NCBI RefSeq assembly: GCF_000170795.1
Contig: NZ_ABCM01000023.1
Coordinates: 22,036-86,035 of the forward strand
Length of the DNA: 64,000 nt
From: Pedobacter sp. BAL39
GTDB lineage: Bacteria > Bacteroidota > Bacteroidia > Sphingobacteriales > Sphingobacteriaceae
Reading direction: 5' to 3'
The notes beneath the pieces were generated by a model, which was not told the origin of the DNA, searched no databases, and saw only the letters and a program-made list of their open reading frames with translations. Of this stretch, positions 35,315-44,120 are shown one piece after another. The first letter of the stretch is position 1. The number at the start of each line of letters is the position of its first letter. Made by a program: the position numbers and the translations under genes.

Positions 35315-36805
35315 ATGAAAAAACTATTATTATCTGTAGTTGCTACAGTAGCAACTATCGGAACATCATATGCACAATATGTCCCAGACGCCGCAAGGTT
35401 CTCACAAAATGATTACGGAAGCTCTGCAAGATTTAAAGGAATGGGCGGCGCGCAGATCGGTGTGGGCGGCGATATGAGTTCTTTAAGTGCCAACCCTGCC
35501 GGTTTAGGCCTTTTCACAAAGTCTGAATTCAGCTTTACTCCTGAATTCAATATGATGAAAGGAAAAGCGAACTACCTTGGCGAAACGACCAATTCTGACA
35601 GAAATAGCTTGAACATCAACAACCTTGGGGTTGTATTTTATAACCCTACTTACAAGGTAAAAGGTCAGGATACCAAAACAGGTGTACTTAGTACAGTTTT
35701 TGGTATCGGTTATAGCCGCCATAGCGACTATAGGGCGACATTCAAATATCAGGGACAGAATACCAGAAACTCCATAGTTGATCATTATGTTCAACTGGCT
35801 AATGATAATCCTAATGCCTTACCTGATGGTTATCCTGAAACAATGGCATTTGATGGACTGCTATATGACTATAATGAAGCCAATGATGTCTATACCTCTG
35901 CTGTAACAGGACCAAACTTACAATCAAAAAGAGAAGTAAGAGCGGGATCCACTTCTGAAGTAAACCTGGCCGGCGCCCTGAACATCTCCAATCAATTTTA
36001 TGTAGGTGCCAGCCTGAATTTTGTAAACTCCAGATATGACAATGTCTCTGAGTTTACTGAAAGCGGAACTACGATAGATACAGGTAGCCCTGGTTACAGC
36101 CTTTCATTAAGACAAAATCAGGAGACACGCGGAAATGGCGTGAACGCACGGATTGGTATGATCTTCAGACCGGTAAGCAACTTCAGAGTCGGTGCAACCT
36201 TAGAGACTCCCACCTGGATGCTGGTAGAGGACAATACCTCAATCGTTCTGGATTCAAGAATCGAGAGTGGTCCTACTGCCGGAACAACCATGCCTGACCC
36301 GGGATACTTCCCTTTCTCCTATCGCTTGAGAACTCCATTAAAGGGATCTTTCGGTGCCAGTTACGTGATTGGAAACAGAGCATTGCTCTCCGCCGACATC
36401 GACTATATCGATTATTCAACCATGCATTTTTCAATTGACCAAAATGGTGATGAGAGCATCATCAATTCCCAAAATAATGAAATCAGAAACACTTATAAAG
36501 AAGCGGTAAACTATAGGTTTGGTGGTGAATTTAAGGTAGATGATTTTGTAAGCCTGAGAGCTGGTTATGGTTTCAAGGGTAGTCCTGTAGATGGTGCCAG
36601 TAAATTTGAGACCAACTACTACACTGGCGGTATCGGCTACCGGGTAAAAAACTACTTTGTTGATGCTGCATTCCAAAGGGTACAAACCAACACTGAACTT
36701 GCTCCTTACGTTTTGGATGGACCAAATGGTGAGCTTTTAGAGCCCGTAGCAGACATCAAAACTTCAAGAAACAATGTATTCCTGACATTTGGCGTTAGGT
36801 TCTAA
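35315..36805 (+). CDS. FadL-like outer-membrane protein
   Basis: A 496-residue protein with a signal peptide (MKKLLLSVVATVATIGTSYA, cut before QYV). The mature part begins with the N-terminal plug-like pattern of OmpP1/FadL transporters (DYGSSARFKGMGGAQIGVGGDMSSLSANPAGL) and continues with alternating beta strands ending in a C-terminal aromatic (FLTFGVRF), as expected for a barrel. FadL-type proteins import hydrophobic molecules. The ligand here is not known. A terminator follows at 36826-36868. Confidence 0.88.
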   Translation: MKKLLLSVVATVATIGTSYAQYVPDAARFSQNDYGSSARFKGMGGAQIGVGGDMSSLSANPAGLGLFTKSEFSFTPEFNMMKGKANYLGETTNSDRNSLNINNLGVVFYNPTYKVKGQDTKTGVLSTVFGIGYSRHSDYRATFKYQGQNTRNSIVDHYVQLANDNPNALPDGYPETMAFDGLLYDYNEANDVYTSAVTGPNLQSKREVRAGSTSEVNLAGALNISNQFYVGASLNFVNSRYDNVSEFTESGTTIDTGSPGYSLSLRQNQETRGNGVNARIGMIFRPVSNFRVGATLETPTWMLVEDNTSIVLDSRIESGPTAGTTMPDPGYFPFSYRLRTPLKGSFGASYVIGNRALLSADIDYIDYSTMHFSIDQNGDESIINSQNNEIRNTYKEAVNYRFGGEFKVDDFVSLRAGYGFKGSPVDGASKFETNYYTGGIGYRVKNYFVDAAFQRVQTNTELAPYVLDGPNGELLEPVADIKTSRNNVFLTFGVRF

Positions 36806-36825
36806 CTACCAAGATAAAAGACATG

Positions 36826-36868
36826 AAAAATCCCGCACCGTGCATCTTGCCTGTTGCGGGATTTTTTT
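36826..36868 (+). terminator. Intrinsic terminator after the outer-membrane protein gene
   Basis: AAATCCCGCA and TGCGGGATTT pair, with a run of seven T at the 3' side, 20 bp after the stop. Confidence 0.85.
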
Positions 36869-36926
36869 ATTTCATAGAATGATCAGAATATCAAAAACTG
36901 ATCAGCAGAATACCTTTGATTGGCAA

Positions 36927-38759
36927 TTAGATGATACCATGCAATGACCCACCGGCCGTAGCCATCAGGTCCACACGCCGCTCTACCTCTTCATCTTTAA
37001 TCAGTTCTGGTGCGTGATGTGGCTTTTTACGCGCGTCAATGATTACCGGTCCTTTGCATCCCCAATGTTTGTTTTCATGATAAGCACCAATGCCGTCAAT
37101 ATCTGAAGCTGGATTGCTCCTTGTAAAGGTTACCCATACCAGGTTATTGATATTCGCCGCAGTAAATGCACTGTCATCACAGATCACCAGCAGAGCAACA
37201 CCTGATAAGTCAAAATCCTGTAAATGCTCATTTAATGCCAAAATCTCTTGTTTTGCCTGTACATGATTTATATAAGCCGGCGCTTTAACCGCCACTACAC
37301 CTGGAATAGCGACATACGGCTGTTCAAAAACTGGTGGGAGCGAAAATCCCTGAGGAAGCACTGCTGATAACGTTCTTTTTTGACTTCCCGCAGCTGCAAA
37401 CACCACCTTTGATCCACTGTTCAATCCGTCGCCACTATAATCCAGCGTATCTATTGTGGTGTGGGTATGAAAATGAAGGTCTTTCTTGAAGTCCATCCTG
37501 GAAAGTACATGCTGCATAAATGCCGATAAATCATGTGTATCCAGTTGTTCATCATCCTCCCGGGCGGCAATGAAAAGATACTTCGCCAGACTAAGCTGGT
37601 TTTTACCCAGGATGTGGTTGGCAATTGTCAGAATTTCCTGAGGTCTGCGTTCCTTTAAATATGGCGTATAACGTTCACTACCAATCGCAAAAAGCAATGG
37701 GTGCACCCCTGCTGCATCTACTGCATTGACTTCTTTCAATCCATGGATCTCCTGCGGCAATGCAGATCCCGAGATTTCATGGATCAACGCCCCAAAACTC
37801 GTGTCTTCCTGTGGAGGGCGGCCTACTACGGTAAATGACCAGATCGCATCATTGCGGTGGTAAACATTGTGCACCTTCATCAGCGGAAAAGGATGGGTAA
37901 GGCTGTAATATCCCAGGTGGTCACCAAAAGGTCCCTCGGGTTTATTCTCCTGCGGATAGACGGTGCCGGTAATGATAAAATCTGCATCCGCAGAGATACA
38001 AAAGCCTTCCTCATCATAGAAATAACGGAAGCGCCTGTTTCCCAATGCACCCGCGAAGGTCATTTCCGACAAACCTTCGGGCAATGGCATGACCGCAGCT
38101 AAAGGATGAGATGGAGGCCCTCCAACAAATATGCTGACCTTTAAAGGCTGACCTTTAGCATTGGCCTTGGATTGATGTACACCTATGCCACGGTGGATCT
38201 GATAATGCAGTCCTATTTCCTTATCCTGTATGTAGTCGTTTCCCGCAAGCTGTATCCTGTACATCCCAAGGTTTGCATTCATAATCCCTGGTTTATCTAT
38301 ATCCTCCGTGTATACCTGTGGCATTGTAATAAAAGGCCCTCCATCCATGGGCCAATTGACAATCTGTGGCAAGGCACTTATGGTCGTTTTACTGAAGGCC
38401 GACTGGAAACGCTGCTTCATCGGCAGGGCGGTCAATGCCGTTAAGCCAATCCCAGGAAGTTTCAGTGGGTTTTTAAGGACCTTCATGGGATCCGAGCGCA
38501 AGCCAACGAGCTGCTCGACCTTATGCAGGCTATCCCGAAACATAAATTTAGAACGCTCCAGCGTACCAAATAAGTTGGAAACCGCAGGAAACTTAGAGCC
38601 TTTGACATTTTCAAACAATAACGCAGGCCCCTGCTTTTCATATACACGTAAATGAATGGCAGCCATCTCCAGGTAGGGATCAACTTCTTCCTTTATCCGG
38701 ATCAGGTGTCCGTGTTTTTCTAGATCGGCGACGCATTCTGCTAAACTCTGATATCCCAT
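36927..38759 (-). CDS. UbiD-family decarboxylase
   Basis: A 610-residue prenylated-FMN-dependent decarboxylase. The UbiD pattern is seen in QIHRGIGVHQSKA, PAVSNLFGTLERSKF, GGPPSHPLAAVMPLPEG and IGERYTPYLKER-type segments, with a Glu-rich active region near EDTSFGALIHEISG. Members of this length in Bacteroidota usually act in menaquinone biosynthesis, so that is the likely role, but aromatic-acid decarboxylation is possible. A partner UbiX-like flavin prenyltransferase is not in the window. The gene is alone on its strand. Confidence 0.9.
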   Translation of the reverse strand: MGYQSLAECVADLEKHGHLIRIKEEVDPYLEMAAIHLRVYEKQGPALLFENVKGSKFPAVSNLFGTLERSKFMFRDSLHKVEQLVGLRSDPMKVLKNPLKLPGIGLTALTALPMKQRFQSAFSKTTISALPQIVNWPMDGGPFITMPQVYTEDIDKPGIMNANLGMYRIQLAGNDYIQDKEIGLHYQIHRGIGVHQSKANAKGQPLKVSIFVGGPPSHPLAAVMPLPEGLSEMTFAGALGNRRFRYFYDEEGFCISADADFIITGTVYPQENKPEGPFGDHLGYYSLTHPFPLMKVHNVYHRNDAIWSFTVVGRPPQEDTSFGALIHEISGSALPQEIHGLKEVNAVDAAGVHPLLFAIGSERYTPYLKERRPQEILTIANHILGKNQLSLAKYLFIAAREDDEQLDTHDLSAFMQHVLSRMDFKKDLHFHTHTTIDTLDYSGDGLNSGSKVVFAAAGSQKRTLSAVLPQGFSLPPVFEQPYVAIPGVVAVKAPAYINHVQAKQEILALNEHLQDFDLSGVALLVICDDSAFTAANINNLVWVTFTRSNPASDIDGIGAYHENKHWGCKGPVIIDARKKPHHAPELIKDEEVERRVDLMATAGGSLHGII

Positions 38760-38809
38760 AGTAAGCCAAAGATATCAACAAATCAGCTTGTACAAATGAT
38801 CTTAAACAG

Positions 38810-38834
38810 AAAAAACCATGCTTTGGGCATGGCT
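38810..38834 (-). terminator. Intrinsic terminator after the Dps gene
   Basis: CCATGC (38816-38821) and GCATGG (38827-38832) pair, with A/T runs outside so that the minus-strand RNA ends in a T tract, 26 bp past the Dps stop. Confidence 0.75.
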
Positions 38835-38859
38835 TTTCTAATTTAGGGATGGCAAATGC

Positions 38860-39339
38860 CTATTTCTTGCCTGCAAACGAGCGCAGCATCCAGGTGTTCT
38901 TTTCTTTGAACTGCATGAACCTGTTGACCATATCATTTGATCCGTCATCACCAGCATCTGCAGTGGCTTCGAGCAACTCGCGTTCCAGCTGGATCAAGTG
39001 TGCCATGTCATCCAGAATGGCATCCACCATATCCAAATCTTTTAGTCCGATGGTGTCAATTTCCTTGATTCCAGACTCTTTGATGTAATCTGCAAAACGG
39101 CTGTGCGGCGGTTTACCGAGGGTAAGTACACGTTCAGCAATCTCGTCGATGGTGAGCTGGGCATTGGTATATAACTCTTCAAATTTGACATGTAATGTGA
39201 AAAAATTCTGCCCTTTGATGTTCCAGTGACAGCCTCTTAATTTCTGATAATGTATATGATAATTAGCCAGATAGTCGTTCAACAAGTCTACAACTGGCTT
39301 TACTTCTTTCTCATTTAAACTGATTTCTTTTGCGTCCAT
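38860..39339 (-). CDS. dps: Dps-family DNA-protecting ferritin
   Basis: A 159-residue ferritin-like protein. The dodecamer ferroxidase residues are all present at the canonical spacing: His38, His50, Asp65 and Glu69, within GCHWNIKGQNFFTLHVKFEELY and AQLTIDEIAERVLTLG. Dps stores iron using hydrogen peroxide and shields DNA in starvation and oxidative stress. The N-terminus is short, with only a few Lys residues for DNA contact. It is divergent from the LysM gene, with 187 bp between them. Confidence 0.95.
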   Translation of the reverse strand: MDAKEISLNEKEVKPVVDLLNDYLANYHIHYQKLRGCHWNIKGQNFFTLHVKFEELYTNAQLTIDEIAERVLTLGKPPHSRFADYIKESGIKEIDTIGLKDLDMVDAILDDMAHLIQLERELLEATADAGDDGSNDMVNRFMQFKEKNTWMLRSFAGKK

Positions 39340-39526
39340 GATATAAAATTATTTATTTTTGTTCTTTAATATAGGGATGAATATACAACAATTGCTACTA
39401 TCTAATGTTTGAAAATTGTTATATAATCAGATATAATACGGCATTGGATTCAGCGTTAGATATTCACTATCCCCGCTTTCTTTTATTATTCGTATCATTG
39501 CTAAAATTAACTTATAAGATCATTTA

Positions 39527-40759
39527 ATGTATAAATATTATGTAGTATCGCTGTTTGCAGTTTTAGGTAGTCTGACTGCCCATGCAAGTAGCAATACCAG
39601 AGACTCTATTGGTGTAGAGAATTACAATGGTAAAAAGCTAATTGTACACCAGGTTGTAGCCAAAGACACCTATTACTCCATTGGCCGCAGATACAGTGTC
39701 TTACCTAAAGATATCATCACCTTTAATGACAACAAGTTTCTCCAGATCGGTGTCATCATTAAGGTCCCTACCAATATTCCATTTGACAAATCAGCAGGCA
39801 GTAACAGTACAACTGCAGGAAAGAACCCTGTAGGAAACACGACCACCACTCCTGCCGGCGGCGTAACGGAAACTACTGAAACTACCGTTACCGAAGATGG
39901 CATTACACTGGTAGAACATGCGGTGCAACGGAAGGAAAACCTCAATTTGCTTGCTGAACGTTATGGCACTACAGTAAATGAGATAAAAAGGATAAATAAC
40001 CTGAGGACAATCAACCTTCAGATTGGGCAGCTGTTAAAAATACCGACAAAAAACCCTGCAACTGAAACTGAGACTCCTGTCGAAGAAAAGCCAAAGGAAC
40101 AAGTGGTGACTGCACCTAAACCTACGGAGCAACCTAAAGCACCTATCGTTCCCATTGTAGATGAGAAAGAAAAGAGAAAAGAAAAGGTTGTGCCGGCGGT
40201 AAAAGAACAAGAGGAAGAATTTATTGAGCACACAGTGGCCTCTAATGAGACCATGTATTCAATTGCTACAAAATATAAATTGACGATGGAGCAGTTGAAG
40301 GCAAAGAACAACCTGACTGATAATTCGCTTCGCGTAGGTCAGCATCTGCTCATCAAAGGAACTTATCCGCGGCCATCAGAAAGACACCTTCCTACCCAGG
40401 ACAATGATGCCGATACGCTTTCCTCTATCAAAGATCCTTCTTTAAGGTTTCCCGCCAGCAGGTATGGGCTGAACCAGATTGATGAAAAGGGAACTGCAGT
40501 ATGGATTGACAACCAAGATCTTGATCCATCGAAAATGTTGGTTTTACACCGCAATGCACCAATTGGTACGGTGATGAAAATTACCAACCCAATGACCAAC
40601 AGATCCACCTTCGCCAAAGTCGTAGGGAAGTTTACCGAAAATGAATCCACCAAAGATGTGATCATCGTAATGACGAAAGCTGTTGCCGATGCACTTGGTG
40701 CCATCGATAAAAGATTTTTTTGCAATTTAACATACGGCGGACAGGATAATGACCAATAA
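39527..40759 (+). CDS. LysM protein with C-terminal double-psi beta-barrel
   Basis: A 410-residue secreted protein. A signal peptide covers about residues 1-21 (FAVLGSLTAHAS). Three LysM modules, which bind peptidoglycan, are at about 39-81, 128-173 and 232-278, separated by Thr/Pro/Lys-rich linkers. The C-terminal part (about 305-405, ASRYGLNQ, WIDNQDLDPSKMLVLHRNAPIGTVMKITN) looks like an RlpA-type double-psi barrel. It probably acts in cell-wall binding or remodelling. It overlaps the next gene by 11 bp, so translation is likely coupled to a uridine kinase-like enzyme, an unusual pairing. Confidence 0.9.
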   Translation: MYKYYVVSLFAVLGSLTAHASSNTRDSIGVENYNGKKLIVHQVVAKDTYYSIGRRYSVLPKDIITFNDNKFLQIGVIIKVPTNIPFDKSAGSNSTTAGKNPVGNTTTTPAGGVTETTETTVTEDGITLVEHAVQRKENLNLLAERYGTTVNEIKRINNLRTINLQIGQLLKIPTKNPATETETPVEEKPKEQVVTAPKPTEQPKAPIVPIVDEKEKRKEKVVPAVKEQEEEFIEHTVASNETMYSIATKYKLTMEQLKAKNNLTDNSLRVGQHLLIKGTYPRPSERHLPTQDNDADTLSSIKDPSLRFPASRYGLNQIDEKGTAVWIDNQDLDPSKMLVLHRNAPIGTVMKITNPMTNRSTFAKVVGKFTENESTKDVIIVMTKAVADALGAIDKRFFCNLTYGGQDNDQ

Positions 40760-41396
40760 ACCTTTCATTATAGGTATTGCCGGAGGCAGCGGCTCCGGGA
40801 AGACTTTTTTCTTAAACTGCTTTCTTCATCATTTTAAACACGATGAAGTGACACTGGTCTCGCAGGATGATTATTACATCCCTGCGGGAGACATGACCCA
40901 GGAAGAAAACAAACTTTATAACTTTGACCTTCCTTCTACGATTGATGACGGTCAGTTTCTCCATGACATCAAACAGCTGGTCAAGGGAGATGTTGTTTAT
41001 AAAAAGGAATATAACTTCAACAACCCGCTTGCGGTGGTGAAGATCCTGGAAATCAAACCTGCCCCAATCATTATTGTTGAAGGGCTTTTTATCCTCCATT
41101 TTAAGGAGATCGCCCAGACACTGGACCACCGCATTTTTGTGGAGGCAGACGAGGAAATCGCACTTCAGCGCCGCATAAAGCGTGATGGAATGGAAAGGGG
41201 TTATCCGGAAGAAGATGTCAGGTACAAATGGGAAAACCACGTCGTGCCGGCGTATAAAGAGTTCCTCCTTCCCTACAAGAACGAATGCAATAAGCTGGTG
41301 ATCAACAACTCGAATATGCCTGATGACATCATCAGGATTACTGAAGAGATCTCAGAAGAACTGAAAGCAAAATATTTCAGGAGAACTGAAGAATAA
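40749..41396 (+). CDS. Uridine kinase-like P-loop kinase
   Basis: A 215-residue nucleoside kinase-family protein with P-loop GGSGSGKT at residues 12-19, the substrate-contact region VSQDDYYIP, and the lid segment HRIFVEADEEIALQRRIKRD. It fits uridine/cytidine kinase or the closely related phosphoribulokinase family, which in this context favours pyrimidine salvage. The start overlaps the LysM gene by 11 bp. A strong terminator follows at 41399-41423. Confidence 0.88.
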   Translation: MTNKPFIIGIAGGSGSGKTFFLNCFLHHFKHDEVTLVSQDDYYIPAGDMTQEENKLYNFDLPSTIDDGQFLHDIKQLVKGDVVYKKEYNFNNPLAVVKILEIKPAPIIIVEGLFILHFKEIAQTLDHRIFVEADEEIALQRRIKRDGMERGYPEEDVRYKWENHVVPAYKEFLLPYKNECNKLVINNSNMPDDIIRITEEISEELKAKYFRRTEE

Positions 41397-41398
41397 GC

Positions 41399-41423
41399 AA
41401 AGGGGCTTTAATGCCCCTTTTTT
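41399..41423 (+). terminator. Intrinsic terminator after the kinase gene
   Basis: AAAGGGGC and GCCCCTTT pair around six bases and six T follow, right after the stop. Confidence 0.9.
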
Positions 41424-41444
41424 GTAAATATCATTTGCGAATGA

Positions 41445-42104
41445 TTAACCAAATGCCATTTCGGGCACGTCATCATCAGCATATAACTTTCCTGCTGTTG
41501 CCTGTCTGATGTAATCTACACTCACTCCTGGTGCACGCTCGATCAACTTAAATCCTCCTTCCGGCAGAACATCCAATACAGCAAGCTCAGTAACGATCTT
41601 TTTGATGCATTTGACACCTGTTAACGGTAAGGTACAGCTTGGCAGTAATTTACTTTCACCAGCTTTATTGACATGCTGCATGGCCACGATGATGTTCTTT
41701 GCGGAAGCAACAAGGTCCATCGCTCCGCCCATCCCCTTCACCATCTTTCCGGGAATCTTCCAGTTGGCAATGTCACCATATTCTGAAACTTCCATAGCAC
41801 CAAGGATGGTAAGGTCGATTTTCTGGCTTCTGATCATGCCAAAGCTGAGTGCCGAATCGAAGATCGACGAGCCTGGCAATGTGGTGATGGTCTGTTTACC
41901 GGCATTGATGAGGTCCGCATCTTCTTCCCCTTCGAAAGGAAATGGCCCCATACCCAACAAGCCGTTTTCTGACTGTAGTACCACGTTGATGCCCTCAGGT
42001 ATGTAGTTGGCCACCAGGGTAGGGATACCTATCCCAAGGTTCACATAATATCCGTCTTTGATTTCTTTTGCGATACGTTTCGCAATTCCATTTTTATCCA
42101 ACAT
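41445..42104 (-). CDS. scoB: 3-oxoacid CoA-transferase, subunit B
   Basis: A 219-residue subunit of a succinyl-CoA:3-ketoacid CoA-transferase (SCOT). The catalytic glutamate is Glu46 in SENGLLGMGP, which forms the thioester with CoA. The full beta-subunit pattern, including NLGIGIPTLVANYIP and LTGVKCIKKIVTELA, is present. With subunit A it moves CoA between succinyl-CoA and acetoacetate in the cytoplasm. It starts 11 bp after the subunit A gene. Confidence 0.94.
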   Translation of the reverse strand: MLDKNGIAKRIAKEIKDGYYVNLGIGIPTLVANYIPEGINVVLQSENGLLGMGPFPFEGEEDADLINAGKQTITTLPGSSIFDSALSFGMIRSQKIDLTILGAMEVSEYGDIANWKIPGKMVKGMGGAMDLVASAKNIIVAMQHVNKAGESKLLPSCTLPLTGVKCIKKIVTELAVLDVLPEGGFKLIERAPGVSVDYIRQATAGKLYADDDVPEMAFG

Positions 42105-42115
42105 GCTTAGGATGA

Positions 42116-42817
42116 TTAATTTCTTGTTCTGACTGTTCGCTGTTCAATTCTTTTTTCATATCCTTTGCCCTGGAAAATACGGTGTACAAATACACCTGGC
42201 GTATGGATATGATCGGGATCAAGGCTTCCTGCCTCCACCAGTTCCTCGACTTCGGCAATCGTTACCTTACCTGCCATAGCCATCACAGGGTTAAAGTTCC
42301 TACTCGTAGACCTGAAGATCAGGTTTCCTGCGGTATCCCCCTTCCAGGCTTTCACAAGGGCAAAGTCTGCCTCAAAAGCATACTCCATCAGGTAATCCTT
42401 GCCATTAAAGTTCCTGACTTCTTTACCCTCAGCAACTTCAGTTCCCACTCCTGCAGGAGTGAAGATTGCAGGCATACCATATCCCGCAGCCATGCAGCGC
42501 GTAGCCAGCGTACCCTGAGGAATCAGTTCCACCTCAAGCTCACCGCTCAGTAGCTGCCGCTCGAATTCTGCATTTTCACCTACATAAGAAGAAATCATTT
42601 TTTTTACCTGACGCTGTTGCAGCATCAGGCCTATCCCGAAGTCGTCCACACCTGCATTGTTGGAGATGCAGGTCAGTCCGCTAACGCCCTTTTTTACCAG
42701 TGCATTGATGCAGTTCTCGGGGATTCCGCAAAGCCCGAATCCGCCCAGCATCAACGTTTGCCCGTTCTCGATGTCGCTGATGGCTTCTTCAGGACCCGAA
42801 ACTACTTTGTTGATCAT
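42116..42817 (-). CDS. scoA: 3-oxoacid CoA-transferase, subunit A
   Basis: A 233-residue alpha subunit with the CoA-binding region GFGLCGIPENCINAL near residue 24 and PAIFTPAGVGTEVAEGKE, both characteristic of the family. It pairs with subunit B directly downstream. Together with the thiolase at 23621 it could form an acetoacetate/acetoacetyl-CoA route, although the genes are far apart. The ATG at 42817 is preceded by a short A+T-rich region that could hold a promoter. Confidence 0.94.
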   Translation of the reverse strand: MINKVVSGPEEAISDIENGQTLMLGGFGLCGIPENCINALVKKGVSGLTCISNNAGVDDFGIGLMLQQRQVKKMISSYVGENAEFERQLLSGELEVELIPQGTLATRCMAAGYGMPAIFTPAGVGTEVAEGKEVRNFNGKDYLMEYAFEADFALVKAWKGDTAGNLIFRSTSRNFNPVMAMAGKVTIAEVEELVEAGSLDPDHIHTPGVFVHRIFQGKGYEKRIEQRTVRTRN

Positions 42818-42865
42818 ATAAATGGTTTTGCCACTAAATTATAGTATAAATTGTGTTTGAACAAT

Positions 42866-43963
42866 TTATTTGGCTATTTCAATGATTTTATCATCGTTAC
42901 CATTACTGCTGGATATATACACCTTACCATCAGGAGATTGCGTAATGGCACGAAGACGACCAAAGTCGCCGTCCAGGAAATCTTTGCTTGCTGTGATCTC
43001 AGTACCTGCTTCATTTAACTTCAATTGCACCAGACGGGTCCCCTTGAGTGTCATGAGCAGTAAGGAGTTTTTCCACTGCGGGATGTAGTCAGAATTATAA
43101 TAGGAAATACTGGCCGTAGCAATGGTCGGCGTCCAGGCTTTCAGTGGCTCTGCAACATCATTGGCAGCGCAGAAGGTCTGCTCAGCAGGTTCATTGCAAA
43201 AGCCTTTCACGTTAGGCCATCCATAATTTTTTCCTTTTGTGATCAGGTTGATCTCATCGTCGCTATCCGGACCATGTTCAGAAGCATAAATACGGTCGCC
43301 CACCTGTATCAGTCCCTGTGCGTTGCGATGTCCAAAGCTCCACATCGGATTGCCGGCAACGGGATTATCTGCAGGAATCGATCCATCAAGATTGATGCGC
43401 AGGATTTTTCCGGAGAGGGAGTTTTTATTCTGTGCATTTTCAGCTACGTTGGCATCCCCGGTGCTGATCAACAGTTTCTGATCAGAGGTGATGAGTAATC
43501 TTGAGCCATTGTGAATGTTCGCCGCCGGGATCTGCTGGAGGAGGATCTGCGGATTGCTCAGTGCATTGTTTGCATAAGAAAAGCGTACCACCTTCTCCCT
43601 GTAGTTGCCGCTGCTGTTATAATTATACACTACATATACATAAGGATTTGCTGTGAAATTGGGATGTAAGGCCATGCCCAGCAGCCCCCCTTCTCCATTG
43701 GAGACCACGTCTGAAACAGTATGGAGTAAGGTCACCGCCCCAGTCTGTGGGTTTACCCTACTGATCTTTCCTGATCGCTCTGTGATCCAAAGCAATCCAT
43801 CCGGGCCATAGATCATTTCCCAGGGATTTGATAATCCCGAAGCCACCACCCGGGTTTTGATGTCGACGTCAGGAAGAGTTTCTTCACCATTATCGGACTT
43901 GTTCTTCTTACAGGCCGTGCAGCAAATCAGCAGCACTAAAGCGCTTATCATCAAGTGTTTCAT
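42866..43963 (-). CDS. PQQ-dependent sugar dehydrogenase-like lipoprotein
   Basis: A 365-residue protein from ATG 43963; further upstream in-frame starts would extend it without a signal. The lipobox ALVLLICCTACKK gives a lipidated Cys, so it is a periplasmic or outer-membrane lipoprotein. It has the beta-propeller sequence of soluble glucose/sorbosone dehydrogenases: NPWEMIYGPDGLLWITERSG, NHNGGRL-like segments seen as NIHNGSRLL, and EHGPDSDDEINLI. Cofactor use is inferred; the substrate could be a sugar other than glucose. Confidence 0.88.
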   Translation of the reverse strand: MKHLMISALVLLICCTACKKNKSDNGEETLPDVDIKTRVVASGLSNPWEMIYGPDGLLWITERSGKISRVNPQTGAVTLLHTVSDVVSNGEGGLLGMALHPNFTANPYVYVVYNYNSSGNYREKVVRFSYANNALSNPQILLQQIPAANIHNGSRLLITSDQKLLISTGDANVAENAQNKNSLSGKILRINLDGSIPADNPVAGNPMWSFGHRNAQGLIQVGDRIYASEHGPDSDDEINLITKGKNYGWPNVKGFCNEPAEQTFCAANDVAEPLKAWTPTIATASISYYNSDYIPQWKNSLLLMTLKGTRLVQLKLNEAGTEITASKDFLDGDFGRLRAITQSPDGKVYISSSNGNDDKIIEIAK

Positions 43964-44120
43964 AGGACATTGCTTTTGATATACAACAGCAATGTCCTCA
44001 ATATGTTTAGCAATTACACAACCGGCTGATACCTGATACAAAACCAAATGAAATCAACACGGAACTAACTGAAATCAACACAAAACCAATTGGCTGTCAA
44101 CGCACTGAAACCTAAAAACA

